A stretch of DNA of 64,000 bases. It comes from JABWCE01 sp964617955 (GTDB taxonomy: Bacteria; Bacteroidota; Bacteroidia; NS11-12g; UBA9320). The number at the start of each line of letters is the position of its first letter. The first letter of the stretch is position 1. Under the pieces are notes generated by a model that was given only the letters and a program-made list of their open reading frames with translations, searched no databases and was not told where the DNA came from. Where the stretch lies: NCBI GenBank assembly GCA_964617955.1, contig CAZTXB010000010.1, positions 54,359 to 118,358 on the forward strand, read 5' to 3'. Position numbers and translations under genes: made by a program. Below are positions 32,239 to 41,173 of the stretch, in pieces.

Positions 32239-34305
32239 ATGAAAACAAAAAAAACATCCAAAACGCAGCCGGATTATTTACCGGCAGAATTTTTAGAATT
32301 ACCTGATTTTAACAGGCAATTATCCCAAATCGAAGATTCAAGCCTTAAGGGTTTGGAATCTAAAACCTACCGTGACCACAATGCTTCCGGCACCGAATCC
32401 GGACTATTAACAAAACTTGAAGAAATTGTAACCTCCGAAATTACAGCCCTGGTTAATAAGCTTAACTCTTCGGTTAAATCAGCATTAATGGAATTAAAAG
32501 GCCAGTTTAACAGACTTGGTCGGGAAGTAAGAATGTACCGATTAAATAAAAGCTATGGGGAAGATAGTACCTTTAGATTTTTACAATACGAGCGTGACCA
32601 AAAGATTAAAACTTTGGTTGAGGAACGCCAAAACAGTATTGCGGAACTGGTTAAAACAAAGGAAGCTACAAACAAAGAACTACACTCTCATAAAGTAAGG
32701 CTTCAAAGCATCGAGCTTGCGGGGAACTATATACCACAAATAAAGCGGTTTGCTCTATTGAGCGGTGCTTCACTAATACTAATTATTGAGGCTTTGGTTT
32801 TTTCAAGTTCATTAAAAATTATCGCTTCAAATACCTTTTCATCTATTGCATTCGCCTTTGTTTTGGCTGGCTCGTTGTTTATGGCTTCTGAAATTTATGG
32901 TCGGTTTTTAAAGCGTAACCAAATTTTTGACCGAAAATTTTTAACAAGGACGTTGCTTTTCCTTTCTGTGATAGTGACAATTGCCTACGTTCTCGTGTTT
33001 TTAAGATTAAAATATTTTGAAATATCCAATATCACCTTAAACCTTCCCGTATATTTATTAGTAATAATTTTTTCAATCACGGTTGGCACTTCAGTGGCCT
33101 TATCGTATTTAGCTTCGACCAATAATAAGCATGAAACAATCGAAGGAAATCAGATAGCCCAAAGGATAAAACTATACAATAAAGAACTAAAGCAAATTGA
33201 CACTAAAATAAGAAAATTAGATTTTGAAATTAGAGCTGTTAAAGTAAGTATCGAAATGGAGTATTCACTAAAGCTCAACGAATATGCGTTCCCAAATATT
33301 GAAAAAAGACTTATAGATGTTGGTGACCGGTACAATAAATTACTTTCAGCATCTAACGGTTTTGCAGACCAGTCAAATGATTTAAACAAGAAAATAATTT
33401 CAAAATACCGTGAACACTTCCTGCGATTAGCGGGACACTCATTTGAAAACAGCCAAAACGAAATAGAGGATATTACAAACCCATTTAGGGATTTTGAATA
33501 TTTGGATGCCAATATTTTTATCAAACCACAATTTGAATCAAACGAAGCAAGTTATACCAAACCATACCTAAGACAGGCACTAACTATTCTAATCCTAATG
33601 GCGGTGTTATTTAATTTTGGCTGTAAAAGTAATACCGGCAAGACTTCTACAACCTTCCATATAATTGAACTTTTAGATACAAGCCAAAGCATTGTAAAGC
33701 CTAAAACCCTTAATGGGGAGCAGATACGGAAATTTGCAAAATTGGATGTAGTTAATGGGGTTATTCCGGTTAATGCCCTAAAGTTTTCAGTAGGGTATAT
33801 CCACGAAACTACCAGCCCAAACTTTCAAAACATTGAATTTACACCTAATCCTGATAACGACGAATTAACCGAAATGTTTGCCTATAAAAATTTTGGTAGG
33901 AAACTGGATACCTTTATTTACATGCGTAACAAATCAAATTTTACGGGGCAAAAAACCTGTTTCTACACCAGCTTTTGTAATGCATTAAAACAGCTAAAAC
34001 AAGGTGAAGCGAAGCGAAAAGTTTTATTAGTTTTTTCAGATTGTCGGGAAGATTGCATCATAGACTTTAAAAATTTTAAAGACTCAACCCCTATAAAAGT
34101 ATTTGAAACCCTTCAAAGGGATGAAACATTTCCGGAAAATTTGTCGGGTATTGATATTGTATTTGTTTACGAACCACCTGACCTGGATTCCGATATTGAA
34201 CACAGGAAGGTAATGAGGTTTTGGAAAAAGGTTTTGGAACCCACCAAAGTACGAGTACGAGTATTTATACAGGGAACTTTAAACCTTGATGAACTTAATT
34301 ATTAA
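32239..34305 (+). CDS. Membrane protein with coiled coils and a VWA-like C-terminal domain
   Basis: A 688-residue protein. Residues 40-165 form an acidic coiled coil. Four membrane spans lie near 166-190, 200-220, 236-258 and 268-292. A second coiled coil follows (300-420), then a fifth hydrophobic segment ending FNFGC near 460, which looks like an internal lipobox, and then a VWA-like domain beginning IIELLDTSQSIV with a DxSxS MIDAS motif near 478 and VLLVFSDCREDC near 597. Position before the coupling protein suggests a role in mobilisation or envelope contact. I know no characterised homologue. Confidence 0.65.
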   Translation: MKTKKTSKTQPDYLPAEFLELPDFNRQLSQIEDSSLKGLESKTYRDHNASGTESGLLTKLEEIVTSEITALVNKLNSSVKSALMELKGQFNRLGREVRMYRLNKSYGEDSTFRFLQYERDQKIKTLVEERQNSIAELVKTKEATNKELHSHKVRLQSIELAGNYIPQIKRFALLSGASLILIIEALVFSSSLKIIASNTFSSIAFAFVLAGSLFMASEIYGRFLKRNQIFDRKFLTRTLLFLSVIVTIAYVLVFLRLKYFEISNITLNLPVYLLVIIFSITVGTSVALSYLASTNNKHETIEGNQIAQRIKLYNKELKQIDTKIRKLDFEIRAVKVSIEMEYSLKLNEYAFPNIEKRLIDVGDRYNKLLSASNGFADQSNDLNKKIISKYREHFLRLAGHSFENSQNEIEDITNPFRDFEYLDANIFIKPQFESNEASYTKPYLRQALTILILMAVLFNFGCKSNTGKTSTTFHIIELLDTSQSIVKPKTLNGEQIRKFAKLDVVNGVIPVNALKFSVGYIHETTSPNFQNIEFTPNPDNDELTEMFAYKNFGRKLDTFIYMRNKSNFTGQKTCFYTSFCNALKQLKQGEAKRKVLLVFSDCREDCIIDFKNFKDSTPIKVFETLQRDETFPENLSGIDIVFVYEPPDLDSDIEHRKVMRFWKKVLEPTKVRVRVFIQGTLNLDELNY

Positions 34306-34315
34306 ATGGTATACT

Positions 34316-34501
34316 ATGAACAAGGAATCAAAGGATCAAAATAAAGAACCTCAAAAAATCTTAGGAAAATTATTAGGAACCATAGCTAAAGCGATACTTC
34401 TCGGTCTTTTAAAGGCATTAATCCTATTAATTTACTTCGCCGCAAAAATTACAGAAAATGTCGCAGGCCATATTGTCGAAAATCTAAAAAAACATATTTA
34501 A
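34316..34501 (+). CDS. Small membrane protein of the mobilisation block
   Basis: A 61-residue protein from ATG 34316: charged N-terminus (MNKESKDQNKEPQKILG) and one long hydrophobic helix (LGLLKALILLIYFAAKITE). An earlier ATG at 34286 would overlap the VWA gene. It lies 10 bp after that gene and 2 bp before the coupling protein gene, so it is part of the same operon. It may anchor or modulate the coupling protein; this is inferred from position only. Confidence 0.6.
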   Translation: MNKESKDQNKEPQKILGKLLGTIAKAILLGLLKALILLIYFAAKITENVAGHIVENLKKHI

Positions 34502-34503
34502 AA

Positions 34504-35910
34504 ATGTTAGACACTCTTATACAAGGATTGGAGGCTTTTTTGGATGAAATTATTTCAGGAAAAAAGGAAGGTAAGCCAGGGTTAGAACATATAAGGAATT
34601 TTACTTCCCGAAAGGAAAAAGGGCTCAGTTTTGATGGAACCGATTACTTTCAATCTATTGAAATGAGCAACCGAAATACGGCAATAATTGGCGGTACCGG
34701 AACTGGAAAAAGTAGTGTTTTCGCCATTAATAATCTTCTGCTAGACAGAGGACCATCATCATATGTTGTTCTAGATCCAGCCGGTGAACTCACCGAAAAA
34801 TGTTCACAAATACTCGCTTCCAAAGGCGTAAAAGTCATTGTATTTAATCTAAATAATCCTAATCTGAGCCATTTTTATAATCCAATGAAGCGATTGGATA
34901 AGAGCTTTACAAGCTGTAAACAGTTAGCTACATTGCTTGTCAGCAATACGGTTGGAACAGGCAAAGGATCAGAAGTTTTTTGGTCTGCAAGTGCAATCCA
35001 AATTTTATCAGTATTTATCTATATAACAAAACAGCTTGATGAAAAGTATCAGCACCTTGCGATGGTACTAAAGTTAGTAAACGAGTTCTCAGCCGGTAAT
35101 AAAAAAGTGGATGAATTAGCTGTTAAACTTTGTGATAACTCATTGGTTTGGAGCGAGTTCAAATCTTTAAAAAGCACCGATTCACGTTTGTTAAATAACA
35201 TGATTTCAACCGCGAAGGTCTCTTTGGCTTTATGGCAATCGGAGGACATAAGTTACATTACTTCAAAAGATAATATTTCATTTGAACTCCGTCAAACCCC
35301 CACAGCAATTTTCATTCAAGGGAACTCTCTTAAGATGAAATTTTTTGCTCCCGTCTTCAGCAGTTTTATCTCACAATTATTTCAACATTTATTAAATGTA
35401 GTGCCTGATAAAAACAAAGATTTAAACATCTTTTTTATATTAGATGAACTCGCATCCTTCTATATACCAGACTTTGAAACGATTTTGGCTGTTAATAGAA
35501 AATTTTTAGTTTCAATAAGTTGTCTTTTGCAGAACATATCCCAATTGAGCCATATTTACTCAGAGCGTTCAGCAGAAATAATTTTAGCGAATTGCTCAAC
35601 CCAAATGTACTTTTCGAATCAAGATTTACAGACCTGTAAAAAAATCTCAGAAATAGCTGGCTTTCATAAAGTTGAAAACGAGGAAGGTAAACTTATAAAA
35701 GAACAGGTTTTGCCAATTGAAAACATTAGAAACATGCCAAACGGTCACGCAATTATCCTTTTACCAGGTACTAGGCCAGTTTATATTGATTCGCTGACAC
35801 CATATTATCAGAATCATCGAATTATGAAACTAATTAATTCTGCGCCACCCTTTGTCTTTCAAAATCAAGATAATGACACAGGCATCACCCCAATTCTAGA
35901 CTTAAATTAA
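34504..35910 (+). CDS. VirD4/TraD-type coupling ATPase
   Basis: A 468-residue ATPase with Walker A GGTGTGKS (63-70), VVLDPAGELTEKC (a type IV coupling protein motif), SASAIQILSVFIY, Walker B IFFILDELASF near 318 and SCLLQNISQLSHIYSE motif III-like. The DP.GE, LDE and Q-rich motifs are those of T4SS coupling proteins of the TraG/VirD4 family. No N-terminal membrane spans are seen; the small membrane protein upstream may supply the anchor. It would bring the relaxase-DNA complex to a helper secretion channel. Confidence 0.88.
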   Translation: MLDTLIQGLEAFLDEIISGKKEGKPGLEHIRNFTSRKEKGLSFDGTDYFQSIEMSNRNTAIIGGTGTGKSSVFAINNLLLDRGPSSYVVLDPAGELTEKCSQILASKGVKVIVFNLNNPNLSHFYNPMKRLDKSFTSCKQLATLLVSNTVGTGKGSEVFWSASAIQILSVFIYITKQLDEKYQHLAMVLKLVNEFSAGNKKVDELAVKLCDNSLVWSEFKSLKSTDSRLLNNMISTAKVSLALWQSEDISYITSKDNISFELRQTPTAIFIQGNSLKMKFFAPVFSSFISQLFQHLLNVVPDKNKDLNIFFILDELASFYIPDFETILAVNRKFLVSISCLLQNISQLSHIYSERSAEIILANCSTQMYFSNQDLQTCKKISEIAGFHKVENEEGKLIKEQVLPIENIRNMPNGHAIILLPGTRPVYIDSLTPYYQNHRIMKLINSAPPFVFQNQDNDTGITPILDLN

Positions 35911-35911
35911 T

Positions 35912-36508
35912 ATGAGAAAATTAAACCCTAAAACTAAATTATATCAATTTTTAGAATCAAACGGTTTCCTGAAAGGTGATTTGGACTTATTTATTGAAGG
36001 TAAAAAACAATACCGAAAGCTTTATAAACGTGAACACCAAAGAGAGCAAAGACAGTTATACAAGGCCATCCGTTTTTGGAATACAAAGGAAGAATATCGG
36101 CATCTAAAAGACCAGGCTCATTTACATAAGTTACCTGTAAGCCGGTTTGCAAAGGAGGCGGTTAATAATTACATAGATGGAACTATCATTCTACCCGATG
36201 TTCGAACCTTGGCTAAAATTAAACAACTGCTCCACCTTGTCAATTCAGGCTTGCAGGATAAACAAAGCCTTTTATTAAGTACTGAAAGGGAAATGATATT
36301 TGAACAAATAAAATTGACCAATCAACTTTTAGAAAATGTTTTTTATTTCCCTCTATTAATACGAAGTAAGGTTTCAAATGCCTCAACGATTGAAGAAGGA
36401 GTTAAAGAATTGCATCAACTAATTATTTCTCAATACAAATATGATAATAAAAGTTTTAGGGAGGAAATCGTTGTCAAGCCCGATGCGCTTGATGAAATAT
36501 ATACTTAA
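35912..36508 (+). CDS. MobC-like relaxosome accessory protein
   Basis: A 198-residue basic protein. The centre has the ribbon-helix-helix-like segment typical of MobC proteins (FWNTKEEYRHLKDQAHLHKLPVSRFAKEAVNNYI, residues about 45-80) with PVSRFAKEAV as the DNA-binding helix. A helical C-terminal half follows. MobC binds oriT and helps the relaxase. It starts 1 bp after the coupling protein gene and overlaps the relaxase gene by 68 bp. Confidence 0.8.
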   Translation: MRKLNPKTKLYQFLESNGFLKGDLDLFIEGKKQYRKLYKREHQREQRQLYKAIRFWNTKEEYRHLKDQAHLHKLPVSRFAKEAVNNYIDGTIILPDVRTLAKIKQLLHLVNSGLQDKQSLLLSTEREMIFEQIKLTNQLLENVFYFPLLIRSKVSNASTIEEGVKELHQLIISQYKYDNKSFREEIVVKPDALDEIYT

Positions 36509-37400
36509 TGAATCCTCACATAAGGATGGATTTATTATAACTCACAATCTTTTAGGAGATACCAAAGAGGAATGGAATAAACAGTTTTTAGAAAATGAAT
36601 CCAAACGACTTTTTAAAAGGAAGTCTGTTAATATAATTACCCATGAAATTATAAGCTTTAATAAACTAGACCATTCTAAAATAACCGATGATATGCTTAA
36701 AGATATTGCAAGAGCTTATATAAAGTATAGAGGAAACGGTCAATTTGTAATTGTTCCACACCGGAATACCGAATCAACGCATCTTCATATGGCAGTTTCC
36801 GGGCTTGAAATTGAATCTGGTATGTCGCTGAGAATGAGCAAGAAAGAGTTTGAAAAATTCAAAAAAGAGATGGAAATATTCCAAAGAAACCATTATGATT
36901 TGGAACATTCGTTTGTCGAACACGGAAAAGGTTTGGCAAATGAATTAACAGATCGTGAAGCCCAACTAAACATCAGAAAAGGTAAATTGTCAAGAAAACA
37001 GATTTTAAAAAATATTCTCACCGAAACTTTGCCAAATTCACCCAACCTAAATGAAATTAAAACAACCCTTGAAAGTAAGTGGATAAAGATATACGAGCGG
37101 GGAGGAAAAATTTATGGAATCGAATATGAAGGCCGGAACCATCGGTTTGATAATTTAGGATTTGCCGAACAAATAATCGAATTAGAAAAAAGGGAAGAAT
37201 TATATCACGAAAGATTAAATGAGTTGGAAGAAATTACCCAACATAAGGAGGGGAAAGAAATAAATATGAAGGAGTATATGGATAAGGAATTAGAACTTGA
37301 TTTGGTGGCTGAATCTATGTTAGAATATAAAGTCAGCGAAAAGGAAGCGGGCAATGCTGAAGAGCAACCTGCCAGCGATAAACTGACCCCGACGGATTAA
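36441..37400 (+). CDS. Relaxase (mobilisation nuclease)
   Basis: A 319-residue MobA/VirD2-type relaxase. Seen: a candidate nicking Tyr in MRLMKYILN (Y20), TTHE-like IITHEIISF near 66-73, and the metal-binding HxH in STHLHMAVSG (H114, H116). A helical C-terminus ends in a charged tail. It should nick oriT and lead single-stranded transfer. The 68-bp overlap with the mobC-like gene indicates coupled translation. A terminator follows 18 bp after the stop. Confidence 0.85.
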   Translation: MIIKVLGRKSLSSPMRLMKYILNESSHKDGFIITHNLLGDTKEEWNKQFLENESKRLFKRKSVNIITHEIISFNKLDHSKITDDMLKDIARAYIKYRGNGQFVIVPHRNTESTHLHMAVSGLEIESGMSLRMSKKEFEKFKKEMEIFQRNHYDLEHSFVEHGKGLANELTDREAQLNIRKGKLSRKQILKNILTETLPNSPNLNEIKTTLESKWIKIYERGGKIYGIEYEGRNHRFDNLGFAEQIIELEKREELYHERLNELEEITQHKEGKEINMKEYMDKELELDLVAESMLEYKVSEKEAGNAEEQPASDKLTPTD

Positions 37401-37418
37401 ATTATCCTTCGTTATACA

Positions 37419-37449
37419 AACCACCTTGCTGACTCAGGGTGGTTTTTTT
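37419..37449 (+). terminator. Terminator of the mobilisation operon
   Basis: AACCACC (37419-37425) pairs with GGTGGTT (37438-37444), followed by a run of seven T. Confidence 0.85.
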
Positions 37450-37514
37450 AATGATTAAAATCTGGAGGGTTACATGGCTTCAAAAACTTAGCGAAGGATT
37501 TTTTGAGCGTTGGC

Positions 37515-37724
37515 TTAACTTGTGAACCCCTTTCCATAACAGTCAGAACATTTATGATGACCTTTTCCATGGCATTTATAACATTTCAACAGCTTTGGAT
37601 TTGACCCAAAAGTTATAAATCTGCCAAATTTATCAAGTGAATCCTCATACTTTCCAGTGCCATCACATTTGCTGCATTCTACTTGCCCACGACCGGAGCA
37701 AGTACTACATCTTTGTTTTGTCAT
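37515..37724 (-). CDS. DnaJ-type zinc-finger small protein
   Basis: A 69-residue protein made almost wholly of CxxCxGxG modules: CSTCSGRG, CSKCDGTG, CYKCHGKG, CSDCYGKG. Four modules make two zinc sites as in the central domain of DnaJ, but there is no J domain. Such free zinc-finger proteins may act as thiol-redox or folding helpers. A related lipoprotein is encoded next on the same strand, 44 bp upstream. Confidence 0.75.
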   Translation of the reverse strand: MTKQRCSTCSGRGQVECSKCDGTGKYEDSLDKFGRFITFGSNPKLLKCYKCHGKGHHKCSDCYGKGFTS

Positions 37725-37768
37725 TTCTGTTTTAACACCTCCTTTCTATTTTAATAAGTTAAAGTTCT

Positions 37769-38011
37769 TTATTTATCCACCTTTCCAGTTCCATCGCACA
37801 CAGCACATTTACGTTTCCCTGTGCCAGCACATGTCATACATTTAGCAAATCCACCGACTAAGCTTCCGCTTCCATTACAGGTACTACAAGTGACAGACCC
37901 GCTCCCGTTACATTTGGAACATTCTTTTTTACTACTACAGCCTTGGGCTACAATGAAGCACAGCATTAGGCCGATTGATAAATACTTTAATTGATTGATT
38001 CTTTTTTTCAT
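37769..38011 (-). CDS. Lipoprotein with DnaJ-type zinc-finger modules
   Basis: An 80-residue protein: signal peptide with lipobox (MLCFIVAQGC, Cys25), then CSKCNGSG, CSTCNGSG, CMTCAGTG and CAVCDGTG. Four CxxCxGxG modules as in the neighbouring cytoplasmic protein, but here anchored to the envelope. The paired cytoplasmic and envelope forms probably arose by duplication. It lies 17 bp after the beta-barrel gene, so the three genes 38787 to 37515 may form one operon. Confidence 0.75.
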   Translation of the reverse strand: MKKRINQLKYLSIGLMLCFIVAQGCSSKKECSKCNGSGSVTCSTCNGSGSLVGGFAKCMTCAGTGKRKCAVCDGTGKVDK

Positions 38012-38028
38012 ATATAAATTTAATTTGG

Positions 38029-38787
38029 TTACTTATTTTTAGAGTAGATGTTATAAATCAAGCCACATTGAAGCAAAAGGTTTGGATAGCCATATGAAAT
38101 ACCAAGTGCGGTCAACGGCTGACCTGTTTTTGAAATATTAAACAAAATGCCAACTTTACCCTTTGTTATCGCCCCTCCAATTTGAAAACCCATGAGCCGG
38201 GACTTTGCTGAAGCAGAGCCTGAACTTTCTTCTGTTTTATTTTCTATTACGTCCTGGGCGTTAACATAAGTATAACTCGTGTACTCATTTTTTTTATGGT
38301 ATTTATCTGAAAGTAGAAATGAACAAACCAAGCCAGCATTCAAAAACAAATTTTCGGTTATGTAATATTTCCCAGATATTGGCAAATCAAAATAATTCAG
38401 TTTAACAGTTGTCGTTTTGTTATTTATATTAATGTAGGGTGTATCCCAAATGCCTGTGTCATTATATTTGGACTCAATTTTTGTTGTATATCCTCTTTGA
38501 GAGAATATTAGACCGCTAACAATTGCTATTTTGTTATTAATAAAATAATCAACTGTCCCACCAAGGTGAAAACCTAAACGAGGGTTAATACTGCCAGAAT
38601 AACTGCCACCAGCTTTTGCCGAATATTCCTTATCTTTTTTTTTCATATCGGCTCTGTCTTGTTTGACATCTGGGCCAACCGGAACGGCTAAGTTTAAGCC
38701 TGTAACTAAATTTGCTTTAAATGTTCCTTTTTGAGCATTGGCTGAAATTGAAAGGAAAATGGTAATGAGAATAAGTGTTTTTTTCAT
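38029..38787 (-). CDS. PorT-family outer-membrane beta-barrel protein
   Basis: A 252-residue protein with signal peptide (ILITIFLSISANAQ) and the alternating beta-strand pattern of Bacteroidota outer-membrane beta-barrels: LVTGLNLAVPVGPD, PRLGFHLGGTVDYFINNKIAIVSGLIFSQRGY (about residues 68-100), KLNYFDLPISGKYYITENLFLNAGLV, and a last strand LLLQCGLIYNIY. Function unknown; it may affect the surface or act as a receptor. Start codon region overlaps the long form of the divergent XRE frame. Confidence 0.8.
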   Translation of the reverse strand: MKKTLILITIFLSISANAQKGTFKANLVTGLNLAVPVGPDVKQDRADMKKKDKEYSAKAGGSYSGSINPRLGFHLGGTVDYFINNKIAIVSGLIFSQRGYTTKIESKYNDTGIWDTPYININNKTTTVKLNYFDLPISGKYYITENLFLNAGLVCSFLLSDKYHKKNEYTSYTYVNAQDVIENKTEESSGSASAKSRLMGFQIGGAITKGKVGILFNISKTGQPLTALGISYGYPNLLLQCGLIYNIYSKNK

Positions 38788-38828
38788 TGGTTATAAAAAT
38801 TTTAAGGCAAATATATAAAATTTTAACA

Positions 38829-38838
38829 GCGTATACGC
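38829..38838. promoter_or_regulatory. Palindrome GCGTATACGC between divergent genes
   Basis: A perfect 10-bp palindrome in the space between the beta-barrel gene (start 38787) and the XRE regulator (start about 38877), where an operator for the regulator would be expected. The same decamer forms the core of the terminator hairpin at 41517-41534. Confidence 0.4.
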
Positions 38839-38876
38839 GGCCAATAATAAAAATATTTAAACTTTCATTTGTTCGT

Positions 38877-39098
38877 GTGCAACAGAAGGAAGATTATCTA
38901 AAATGGCTAGGGAATAATGTCAAACAAAAGCGCATAAAATCTAATATGAGCCAACAAGAATTGGCTGATAATGCCAATGTTGCAAAAAGTACTATTCAGA
39001 GAATAGAGAAAGGGGAATTGAATCCAACTATTACAGTTTTAATCAAAATAAGTGATGCATTGGATTCTGATTTATGTATGCTTATTATAAAAAATTAA
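38877..39098 (+). CDS. XRE-family helix-turn-helix regulator
   Basis: About 73 residues from a GTG at 38877. The frame is open to an ATG at 38775, but that ATG lies inside the divergent gene and would add an unlikely basic, hydrophobic tail. The HTH is clear: LGNNVKQKRIKSNMSQQELADN followed by VAKSTIQRIEKGELNP and TITVLIKISDAL. It is a one-domain repressor of phage/plasmid type, and probably controls the divergent beta-barrel/zinc-finger operon or the HD module behind it. Confidence 0.75.
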   Translation: MQQKEDYLKWLGNNVKQKRIKSNMSQQELADNANVAKSTIQRIEKGELNPTITVLIKISDALDSDLCMLIIKN

Positions 39099-39111
39099 AT
39101 AAAATATTCTG

Positions 39112-39149
39112 AAAATTCTCCTTCATAAAGAAGAAGTGAATTTTCTTTG
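39112..39149 (+). terminator. Hairpin behind the XRE gene
   Basis: GAAAATTC (39112-39119) pairs with GAATTTTC (39139-39146), with further pairing TTC/GAA inside and a short T tract. The T-run is weak. Confidence 0.45.
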
Positions 39150-39323
39150 AATGATAATTATCCACATATAGAAATTGTAAATTGCAAATAATGAGGAGTA
39201 AAAATATATTTTCTTTGTTTAAAACAAGCAGTGTCCAAAAATATAGCCTATAGATTATTTTTTATTAAGTCTATTTTTGGGTTTTTAACGTTTGATTAGA
39301 ATTACAAATACTTCTCAAAATAC

Positions 39324-41156
39324 TTGACAAGTCCAAACACATATAGAAAAGTACGAAAAATACGTGATGTAATTCATGACTATATTGATATTACATCAAT
39401 TGAGGAACGACTTATCAACTCTAAAGAGTTTCAGCGACTCAGGTACATTTCTCAGAATTCGTTAGCTTATTTTACTTACCCATCAAACACTACAAATAGG
39501 TTTGCACACTCGCTTGGAGTTATGCATATAGGTGGTCAAATGTTTACTGCATCTTTAAATAATTCAAATAAAATTACATTAGAGAAATTTATTGAAGACG
39601 GTGAAAGTTTAGTAAAAGAAATTTGTAAAAAACAGTCTATTGAATTTGATGCTGTAGTAGAACATTGGATTAAAACTTTTGGGAATATTTCTAAATTCAA
39701 TCATTTACCTCATGATCTTAGCGAACCAAAGTGGTTAGATAAAAAGGAGTTAGTCGTAATTAATTTATTATGGCAAGCTGTGCGAATAGGTTGTATTTTA
39801 CACGATATCGGGCATTATCCATATAGCCACCTGTTTGAGTTTGCTTATGAAAAATTCAAAAGGGACTTGAGGGACTCCAACTCCATAGAGTATGATATTA
39901 ATGAAAAATACCAAGAGATAATATCGAATATTCCTATTATATCTGTTGGATATGATTCAAAAATTCCTGAGTTACCGCTTCATGAAAAAAATGGTGTTTT
40001 ACTTCTAGATAAATTAAAAATCCCAACTACCTCAGATAAATTTGATATTATTTCAAATATTTGTTTGACACTTGGCAAAATTATTTTTGTTTATAATAAA
40101 TCAAATGAAACGTATGATTCTTTGAGTATTTCATCAAATGATCGAGTTTTACGTTGTTTGCATACTATTATTTCAAGTGATATAGATGCCGACAGACTTG
40201 ATTACTGTAGAAGAGATCCAGTTAATTCTGGCATGCAGTTAGGGGCTTATGACTTACAAAGAATTTTAGATTCCACAATACTCAAATCCTATGAAAATAT
40301 TAACGATGGATATTCAATTGTTTTTGGAATAACGGCTTTATCTTCGATTGAAGAATTTTTTCATCAAAGGTTTTTAATGTATGAATATTTAATTTTTCAT
40401 CATAATGTACTTCGTCTGGATGGTACACTTGAATACATTATTTATGAAATTTTAAAGTATATAATTTTAGGAGACTTATTAATTACTAAGGTATTATTAG
40501 ATTTTGAGTTCGTTAAAGAAATAGAGAAAGGGAAATTTAAACTATTTCCAAAAAGAGACCAATTTTACAAATACGATGATTCTTGGTGCAAGTCAATGTT
40601 GACTGTAATATATGATGAAATTTTATTAAATCCGGAAGGGTATGAGAAACTAAAAATAGCACTTGAGATAGTGTTGTTTCGTAACACAAACCATATTTAT
40701 TCTCTATGGAAGAGGACAAACTCAACGAATGGTCGAATTCAAGAAATACAAAACAAACTGGTCGATTTAGGAAAAAGATTTGATAAGATAGACATCATTA
40801 ACTCATTTAATGATTTGTTTAAAGACATAACGATAAAATTTGAAAGTCGCTTTATAAAACATTTAAAGGACATGTTGGAGGAAATAAATGTTGTAATGAT
40901 TTATAAGGCAACTAATAAAAGAATCTTAAAAAAGAAAATTGTACATAATGCGAAAATCCTAAATGGAAATGTATTAGAAAATATTTCAGATAGTTCAAGG
41001 TACATCAAATCGCTAGAAGTTGCTTCTGAAAATACAATAAATTATAATTTTTTCTTTATCTCAACTAATATAAAAAATAACGTTGAATTACAAGCAAAAG
41101 CTACTGAATTGTTGCTAGAAGAAGTTAAAGAGTATATAATCAAAAAGGGTCAATAA
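39324..41156 (+). CDS. HD-domain phosphohydrolase, SAMHD1-like
   Basis: A 610-residue protein from a TTG start; no ATG precedes the conserved N-terminus. It has the dNTPase/SAMHD1 signature: RLRYISQNSLAYFTYPSNTTNRFAHSLGV (H62), the HD pair CILHDIGHYPYSH (H160, D161, with H164 and H169) and the distal metal ligand in SSDIDADRLDYCRRD. The C-terminal 300 residues are less conserved and AT-rich. Family members cleave dNTPs or other nucleotides; some defend against phage by nucleotide depletion. It is followed by a small gene after 17 bp. A defence role is inferred. Confidence 0.8.
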   Translation: MTSPNTYRKVRKIRDVIHDYIDITSIEERLINSKEFQRLRYISQNSLAYFTYPSNTTNRFAHSLGVMHIGGQMFTASLNNSNKITLEKFIEDGESLVKEICKKQSIEFDAVVEHWIKTFGNISKFNHLPHDLSEPKWLDKKELVVINLLWQAVRIGCILHDIGHYPYSHLFEFAYEKFKRDLRDSNSIEYDINEKYQEIISNIPIISVGYDSKIPELPLHEKNGVLLLDKLKIPTTSDKFDIISNICLTLGKIIFVYNKSNETYDSLSISSNDRVLRCLHTIISSDIDADRLDYCRRDPVNSGMQLGAYDLQRILDSTILKSYENINDGYSIVFGITALSSIEEFFHQRFLMYEYLIFHHNVLRLDGTLEYIIYEILKYIILGDLLITKVLLDFEFVKEIEKGKFKLFPKRDQFYKYDDSWCKSMLTVIYDEILLNPEGYEKLKIALEIVLFRNTNHIYSLWKRTNSTNGRIQEIQNKLVDLGKRFDKIDIINSFNDLFKDITIKFESRFIKHLKDMLEEINVVMIYKATNKRILKKKIVHNAKILNGNVLENISDSSRYIKSLEVASENTINYNFFFISTNIKNNVELQAKATELLLEEVKEYIIKKGQ

Positions 41157-41173
41157 TTAAATAAAAGATAAAT

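Noticed and set aside
38775..38876. Longer form of the XRE regulator starting at 38775
   Set aside because: It overlaps the divergent beta-barrel gene, contains the palindrome expected to be an operator, and adds an atypical tail.
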